In this document: piece after piece, positions 34,665-40,000 of the stretch
Numbering within the stretch: position 1 is the stretch's first letter
How the letters are laid out: every line of letters begins with the position of its first letter
Origin: Pilaira anomala
Lineage: Eukaryota > Mucoromycota > Mucoromycetes > Mucorales > Mucoraceae
Reading direction: 5' to 3'
Assembly (NCBI GenBank): GCA_025716855.1
Contig: JAIXMQ010000010.1
Coordinates: 1 to 40,000, forward strand
Length of the DNA: 40,000 bases
Notes under the pieces: generated by a model
The model's input: only the letters and a program-made list of their open reading frames with translations
The model's database searches: none
What the model was told of the DNA's origin: nothing
Translations under genes and position numbers: made by a program

Positions 34665-35939
34665 TTAATGTCTTTAAGGATTCTTTTTTGTTTCTTTTTT
34701 CTGTAAATTTGTAGTATTTCAAGAATGTGCTTGTTGAATTACTGTTGACACAAACATTGCTATTTTTGACAGCCTCGGCTCGAAAACATAAAAATAAAAT
34801 ACTTGAAAAAAAAAAAAGTAAGTGTGTCTAATCCTTTTGATGGGAATTGGTATCCCAGTTAGATATATCAACATGTCTGGGTCATCACAAAAATTTATGG
34901 AGTATAAGATTATCAAGTTCAAGAGTTAGGTACTTGTCAAACTTTTAAATACAATCGCAACTGCTGGGAGAAGAAAAAATGACAAACTTTCTAAAGTTAA
35001 TTGTCTTGATAAAATGTAACACTTGAAACAAAATATCTGGGATTTTATTTTCGTCCCGTTGGTTATTGTCTTTTTTACCACTGTATTCATAAAATATAGC
35101 TTAATTTTTAAGTTTAAACGTTCAATTTATATCTAAAACCATGGGAGATCAACTGCCAATGTATTATTTTAAATCAATTTTCCGCAACCAAAAATGTCAA
35201 TGTAGATATCCTAGTTAGAATCAACTCTTATTTATGAGGGCTCTCACACATCAATTTCATCACTTCTAAACAGTTTTTAAAAGCTACCTCACCGCTTTTC
35301 TACGATTCTTTTTTTTTTTTTCTTTTTTTTTAGTTTCTAAAAAAGCCGGAAAGTTTAAAATATAATATTTTTTTTTAGCTTCTATACCGATAGTCTAACT
35401 TGTTCCTTATAAATATTTTTCTTTTCTAGACTACTTGTGAGAGAAAGTTTGAAGTCGACCTTTCTATAATTGGTTCGAACGATTATATAGTGTACCTTAA
35501 AGAAGAAGTGGATGCATTTGCGATTGGGTAATGTATTCTGATTCCGTACAGTGTATATATTCGAACAAGTATATACATCCGGAACAGAACATTATAGGTT
35601 ACTTATATAACATTTTACAGCCATTGTTTATATTTTAATTCAAATAAATAAAGGACCCGATCATCAATTGAATAAATCTAACTATAAAAGAAAAGCCAAG
35701 AAAAAGAGAAACGATGGATATATAAAGAAAAAGATTAAAGAAGCCAGTATACATACTTGTGTTTAAATTCATTCAAATTGTACATTTGATGTAACTATAC
35801 ACCAAATGGCCTCTTTTAGTATGTTGAACTAAAATCTTGCTTTTTTTGAGCATCTACTGCCATGGGGGGGTTTTTTTTTTCTATTGTTTGATGCCTATTG
35901 TTCTTCAGCTGGATTTAATATCAAAGCGTTTACACAAAC

Positions 35940-35977
<38 letters not shown>

Positions 35978-36493
35978 GACGAATACATTTGTAGTTTGCA
36001 TTCGCTATTTGTAAAAAAAATGATTCCCAGACCTGGGTATCAAGCAAATAGTAAAATCGCTTATTATCGAATGATCGTGGTCGATGTAACACCATTATAT
36101 ATTGTCACTCCTTTTAATTCCATTTGAACAATACAGAATGGGAGTATACATCAGCAAATTAAAAAAAAAAAAAAAGGTTCAAACCAATAAAATTATTATT
36201 TATATGTTATATAAAGGCTAATATCTATTACTATTTTTTTGGGGCGCTCTATATTTTCTGTGAATTCGAATTGGCTCTTTTTTCGATTAAGATGTACCTT
36301 TTTTTTTTTTTTTTTTTTATGTTCCTGTCACACAATATCTCAACATGCATGTAACCATCCCAACTCCGCAGGTTGTGACCCAGTTCTTTGGTTTATAGTT
36401 ACAAGTACGCGATTTAAAAAAAATTCGTATTGTGAGCTCATTATGTAAAACAAAAAAGAACAATAAGCTAAGCACAAAAGAACTGCTTTTGAA

Positions 36494-36495
<2 letters not shown>

Positions 36496-36533
<38 letters not shown>
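36496..36533. repeat. 38-base T homopolymer
   Basis: Longest uninterrupted homopolymer in the window. The exact length in the genome may be uncertain because of sequencing error in such runs. Confidence 0.9.
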
Positions 36534-36535
<2 letters not shown>

Positions 36536-37517
36536 CCTCAATCATAATCCAACTTTTTTTTTAAAACCTGTTTCCTGATTTTTCTGACAGAAACTCTTTG
36601 GCAGGATGAAACTACAATATTTAATAAAAAAAAAAAAATCTAGGAACAGATGAATCTGAACTAGATATACTTGGTTTAATTTGATTTTTTTTTTTATTTA
36701 TGAAATTACCATTATTAAAGACGATTACACGTTAAGATTAAACAGGCGATAAAAAAAAAAATGTCAGGATCTGCATCTAAGTTGAATCGGACCTAGCATT
36801 ATTAAAAGTAAAAAGTTTCTTAAGCTTTGTCACATTTTTACAACAAACTTTTTTAAAAAAAAAAATTGTGGCTGTTTTGTACCGTAACACTGAACCAATA
36901 ATTCACCTTGTTTACAAAAAAGAAATGATATCTTATATACCGTGAAACTTTATGAATAGTTTAAGCTCAAGTCCCTTTTGAAACAATAATAAAATGGCTG
37001 AAGATTTATATATCCTAAAAAGAAAAAAGATATAGCGGGATCTTAATATAAGCAAAATTACGCACACACACACTCGCACACATGTCTAAACAAAACGTTT
37101 ACTAAATGATACATACACATTCATAACTTTCTACTACTGCATCTTTTCTTTTGTGCATAGACATTTACAAATATTGTTATAGCAATCCCATGCTCCTTTT
37201 TTTTTTTTTTTTTTTTTTTTACAAGACACTTTCTTCTTGTAACTGAACATTAAAAGTCAGGAACAAAGCTAAAAATCAAAAATACAATCTACTAGTACAA
37301 CAACAACAATGTAGAAATAAAAAATAATAATTATTTTGAAAAAGTCTAAACTTAAATGAAAGGAAGAGAAATTCCCGGGTCTTTTTTTTTTCTACATGTA
37401 ATACATGAATAGACAGGAAGATAAACCCACTTCGTTTAGTTTTAAAGCAAAAAAAAAAAAAAAAAATCTGTGAGAGGTACAATACTATCAATAATGGTAA
37501 CAAAAAACAAAATTCAG

Positions 37518-37710
37518 GCGCCTCTTTTTTGATATTTAAGGTTATAAACTGAGGCTTTTGTTTCTGTTCACTTTTTTACTTTTTTGAGTCTTTTTATAAG
37601 CTATTTTAACATGAGGCTGATTATTTACTGCAAAAAAAAAAAAAAATTACATTTATGAAAAAAAGTAATTCAGCCATACTTTTTTTTTTTTAAAAAAAAA
37701 AAAGAGGCGC
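37518..37710. repeat. Pair of 13-bp inverted repeats enclosing 167 bp
   Basis: GCGCCTCTTTTTT at 37518-37530 has its exact reverse complement at 37698-37710. GC-containing words are rare here. No clear target-site duplication flanks them, so a short terminal-inverted-repeat element is possible but unproven. Confidence 0.5.
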
Positions 37711-38796
37711 TACATCGCATATGATATACTCTATTGTTTATATGAAAAAAAAAAAAAGGGTTTCACATTCGTGCCAGTTTTTTTTTTTTGACGTTTTTCT
37801 CATAAAATAATTCTGATCTATATGTATAATAGGACATATCAATCATTATAATTAAATCTCTCTACAATTTTATTTTACTGCTTTGATTAATGTAGTTCTT
37901 ATTTGTTCGTCATAAATCGTACAGATATATATTTTTTTTTTTTATTTTGATTCCACGTTGCAGTTTATGGGTGGGACAGAAACTTAAATCCATTTTTTAT
38001 GTACAGAAGGATAATACAATAGAAAGATAGCGAGTTGGCTTTAGATTTTTAAGCTGTATTGTTTACCATCTATCCCAGCAAGTACCAATAAAAAATGAGG
38101 TTACGTCTATTTTTTTTTTTTTTTTTTTTTTTAATGATCTCTAGTCTTTTTGTTTGAGAAATGCGTGTATATTTGAAAAAGAGAATATTGACATATTTCA
38201 AATACAGTTGCGCACTGTTGTAAAAAGAAAGAAATTTCACCTGAGAAAAAAAAAAAGGTAAAGCTTCTCTTTAAAAAAGGATTTATTGTCATACCTCTTA
38301 CAAAAAAAAATGGGGAAAAAAAAAAAAGATGATGATTATCAAGAGTCTATTGTTCAAAGAAAATGGATAGAAAGCCTATTGGTCAATAATAAAAAAACAT
38401 TACAAGAAAACATTCTTATCATTTTCTTAGAAGCACACCAAATGTATTTAATCATAAAAAGCTTTTATATATAAGAATATTCTCTTTATATATATTAGCA
38501 AGTAATCAAACAATTTATTCAGATATCGATTTGCTTTCATTGTTGTAAACATGAAACGCCATATTTTTTTTTTTTTCTTTTTACACACGATTCCTGATAT
38601 GTCTATCGCGGAGGTTGATTTAGGTAACAGTATGGATGAATTGTTATCATAGCAGGTGACTTTGAGTCGATTGTCTTCATTTATACACTTTTCGTATTTT
38701 TTGACAACATTTAACAACTGCAGCAACATTAAAAGAAGGCATATACACAACAGATAAAAAAAAAAAATGTCTTTTTTTTTTTTTTTTTTTTTTTTT

Positions 38797-38821
38797 GCGC
38801 GGGCGCGCGTCAGCCAATCAA
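38797..38821. promoter_or_regulatory. GC-rich patch and CCAAT box
   Basis: After a long T run the sequence changes to GCGCGGGCGCGCGT and then AGCCAATCA. A CCAAT box next to a GC patch and a T tract is promoter-like. The nearest downstream start is 39494, about 680 bp away, so a link to that gene is only suggested. Confidence 0.4.
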
Positions 38822-39064
38822 GACAACATAGTCATGGTGTCATTGCTTGAATAGGATGACCGAGGATAAGTTCATCCTGTTTTGGTAAAAGGAGGTGGCG
38901 AACGAAGAGAAATTGCCCTGAATAACAATTGCTTTACATAAAACAGTTACATTGTGAGTTCAATAACAAAGTCTAAGCACAGATATGTGCTATCAAAATT
39001 AATAACAATCGAACCTAAGCTACGTAAAAAAAACTCACATCACATTTTCACACATGAAAAAATG

Positions 39065-39089
39065 TATATATATATATATATATATATAT
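39065..39089. repeat. (TA)n microsatellite
   Basis: About twelve TA units upstream of the transcription-factor gene. Confidence 0.9.
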
Positions 39090-39350
39090 TCATTGACGTA
39101 GTATATTCAGAAGTTTTAATATTATTTATATCTGCGAATAAAAATAACCACACTATCTCTTAAATGCGTGTATCCTGGTCAGATGAATATTTCGAAATGT
39201 AAAAAAAGATTTCGTTTTTTTTTTTTTTTTTTTTTTTTTGGTGCAACTGTTTATCGGAAACGGCTGTAGTAAAATAATAAAAAGTGACACAAACAAAAGC
39301 CTAAAAATATCTACCGCTTTGGCTGATTCCATTTTTTTATATAAATTGAA

Positions 39351-39431
39351 ATGAATTTTATCCCAATTTTTCTTTTTTTTTTTCTTCTTCTTCTTCATAT
39401 CAAAGTTTTTTTTTTTTACCAATTTTTTTAA
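39351..39431 (+). other. Possible upstream open reading frame
   Basis: ATG at 39351 begins a 26-codon frame rich in Phe and Leu that ends with TAA at 39429-39431, 62 bases before the main start. It would act as an upstream ORF only if the transcript begins before it, which cannot be seen. Confidence 0.25.
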
Positions 39432-39493
39432 AAAAAACTTTTTTAATCATCTATTATTATATACCTTTTTCTTTATATATATATATCTACATT

Positions 39494-40000
39494 ATGAATA
39501 CTTCATTTTATCAACCAGAACAAACAACCATGTTCTCATCACCACCTCATCATGAACAATACAATTACTTTACATCAATGCATCAACTTGAATCCAGCTT
39601 ATTAAACTTCAATGACAACACAATGAAAGTCGAAGCCAATTTTTATCCAAGCCCAACTGATTCTCCATTATCAAGTGAAATGATGATGTTAACCGATACT
39701 GACTATAATGATGCTTTCTTCAACAACACAACATCTCAATTCCTTGACAGTATGGTCATGGTCCCACCTCTTGGTCAATTTGATCCTTATGATATTCCCG
39801 TCGATGCATTTGCTTCCATATTAACTCCTGATCTTTTTGAACACAAGGCACCCGCAATCGAATTAGTAGATCAATTTATTGCTGAACATCAAGCCGCTTT
39901 AGATTTACCTGAACAAAAGATTGAACCTTCAAAAGAAACCTGTTGGTCTTATTGGACTTATTCTTCTCGATCCTCAACTCCTGAAATCGTTGAAGATACT
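39494..40000 (+). CDS. N-terminal part of a probable transcriptional activator (truncated by window edge)
   Basis: Open frame of 169 codons from ATG 39494 to the window end, without a stop. The composition is Ser/Thr/Pro/Asn-rich with acidic and bulky hydrophobic residues: MNTSFYQPEQTTMFSSPPHH, FYPSPTDSPLSSEMMML, LLNFNDNT, FASILTPDLFEH, LVDQFIAEHQAALDLPE, and SSRSSTPEIVED at the edge. Such acidic-hydrophobic activation segments followed by a Ser/Thr/Pro stretch occur before the basic-leucine zipper of Gcn4/CpcA-type factors, so a bZIP may follow beyond 40000. The DNA-binding domain is not in the window, so the type is inference. Confidence 0.6.
   Translation, partial: MNTSFYQPEQTTMFSSPPHHEQYNYFTSMHQLESSLLNFNDNTMKVEANFYPSPTDSPLSSEMMMLTDTDYNDAFFNNTTSQFLDSMVMVPPLGQFDPYDIPVDAFASILTPDLFEHKAPAIELVDQFIAEHQAALDLPEQKIEPSKETCWSYWTYSSRSSTPEIVEDT

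Larger units (their letters stand above)
33990..39493. other. 5.5 kb gene-poor, homopolymer-rich region
   Basis: No frame here has convincing coding character; the longer ones are made of poly-A/poly-T codons. It holds a C10 run (34018-34027), A31 (34633-34663), A34 (35942-35975), T38 (36496-36533), and T/A palindromic tracts at 34072-34089 and 37680-37703. It probably includes the long upstream region of the transcription-factor gene at 39494. Non-coding RNA genes cannot be excluded by eye. Confidence 0.5.

Noticed and set aside
35837..36127. Frame with a poly-Lys centre
   Set aside because: Created by the 34-base A run; no coding character on either side.
38286..38474. 62-codon frame starting MGKKKKDDDYQES
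   Set aside because: Short, isolated, begins on a poly-A tract and has no homologous motif; too weak to call.
1..40000. tRNA, rRNA and CRISPR signals
   Set aside because: No convincing TTCRANYCC-type B box with a cloverleaf context and no regularly spaced direct repeats were seen; TTCGAAC-like words near 35415 and 35560 lack the rest of a tRNA.

Overview
The window looks like nuclear DNA of an early-diverging filamentous fungus, most likely Mucoromycota (Mucorales-like). It is very AT-rich and full of homopolymer A/T runs. Protein genes are broken by short GT-AG introns of about 45-110 nt, and the gene set is fungal: a Swi4/Mbp1-type APSES-ankyrin factor, an Sct1/Gpt2-type acyltransferase, Ppn2-type polyphosphatase, Lec1-type PX protein and Atg4. 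The phylum call is inference from composition, intron style and gene content; no marker gene was compared. I saw no tRNA, rRNA, CRISPR or bacterial operon signals.

Layout. 1-1265 (-): 5' part of a glycerol-3-phosphate acyltransferase running off the left edge. 1266-6859: gene-poor, with a decayed leucine-rich-repeat-like relic (about 1851-3090, -) and a diverged inverted duplication (about 4600-5125 against 5312-5830) whose arms both carry the end of the same membrane-protein reading frame. 6860-10558 (-): a 13-exon OCRL/INPP5B-type inositol polyphosphate 5-phosphatase, divergent from an actin-related protein (10772-12228, +). 12229-16104: gene-poor, with minus-strand relics of a decayed coding element and a perfect 17-bp hairpin. 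16105-34000: a dense block of ten genes: an unknown secreted protein, mitochondrial ribosomal protein bS6m, a two-domain HTH/Myb DNA-binding protein, a Lec1-like PX protein, a SPOUT1-like RNA methyltransferase, an Mbp1-like transcription factor, a Rab5 GTPase, an F-box/LRR protein, the AP-1 mu subunit, a Ppn2-like polyphosphatase and Atg4. 34000-39493: about 5.5 kb with no convincing gene and runs of up to 38 T. 39494-40000 (+): N-terminal part of a probable transcription factor cut by the right edge.

The genes do not form a pathway, as is normal for a eukaryotic chromosome. Several act in membrane traffic and lipid/phosphate metabolism (5-phosphatase, Rab5, AP-1 mu, PX protein, Atg4, polyphosphatase, GPAT). 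OCRL-type phosphatases bind Rab5 and clathrin adaptors in animals, so the co-occurrence is thematically neat, but nothing here shows co-regulation. For the complete multi-exon genes, exon joins were checked by reading phase: every proposed junction keeps frame and the total is a whole number of codons. The only soft spots are the first intron of the 5-phosphatase and the last junction of the truncated acyltransferase.
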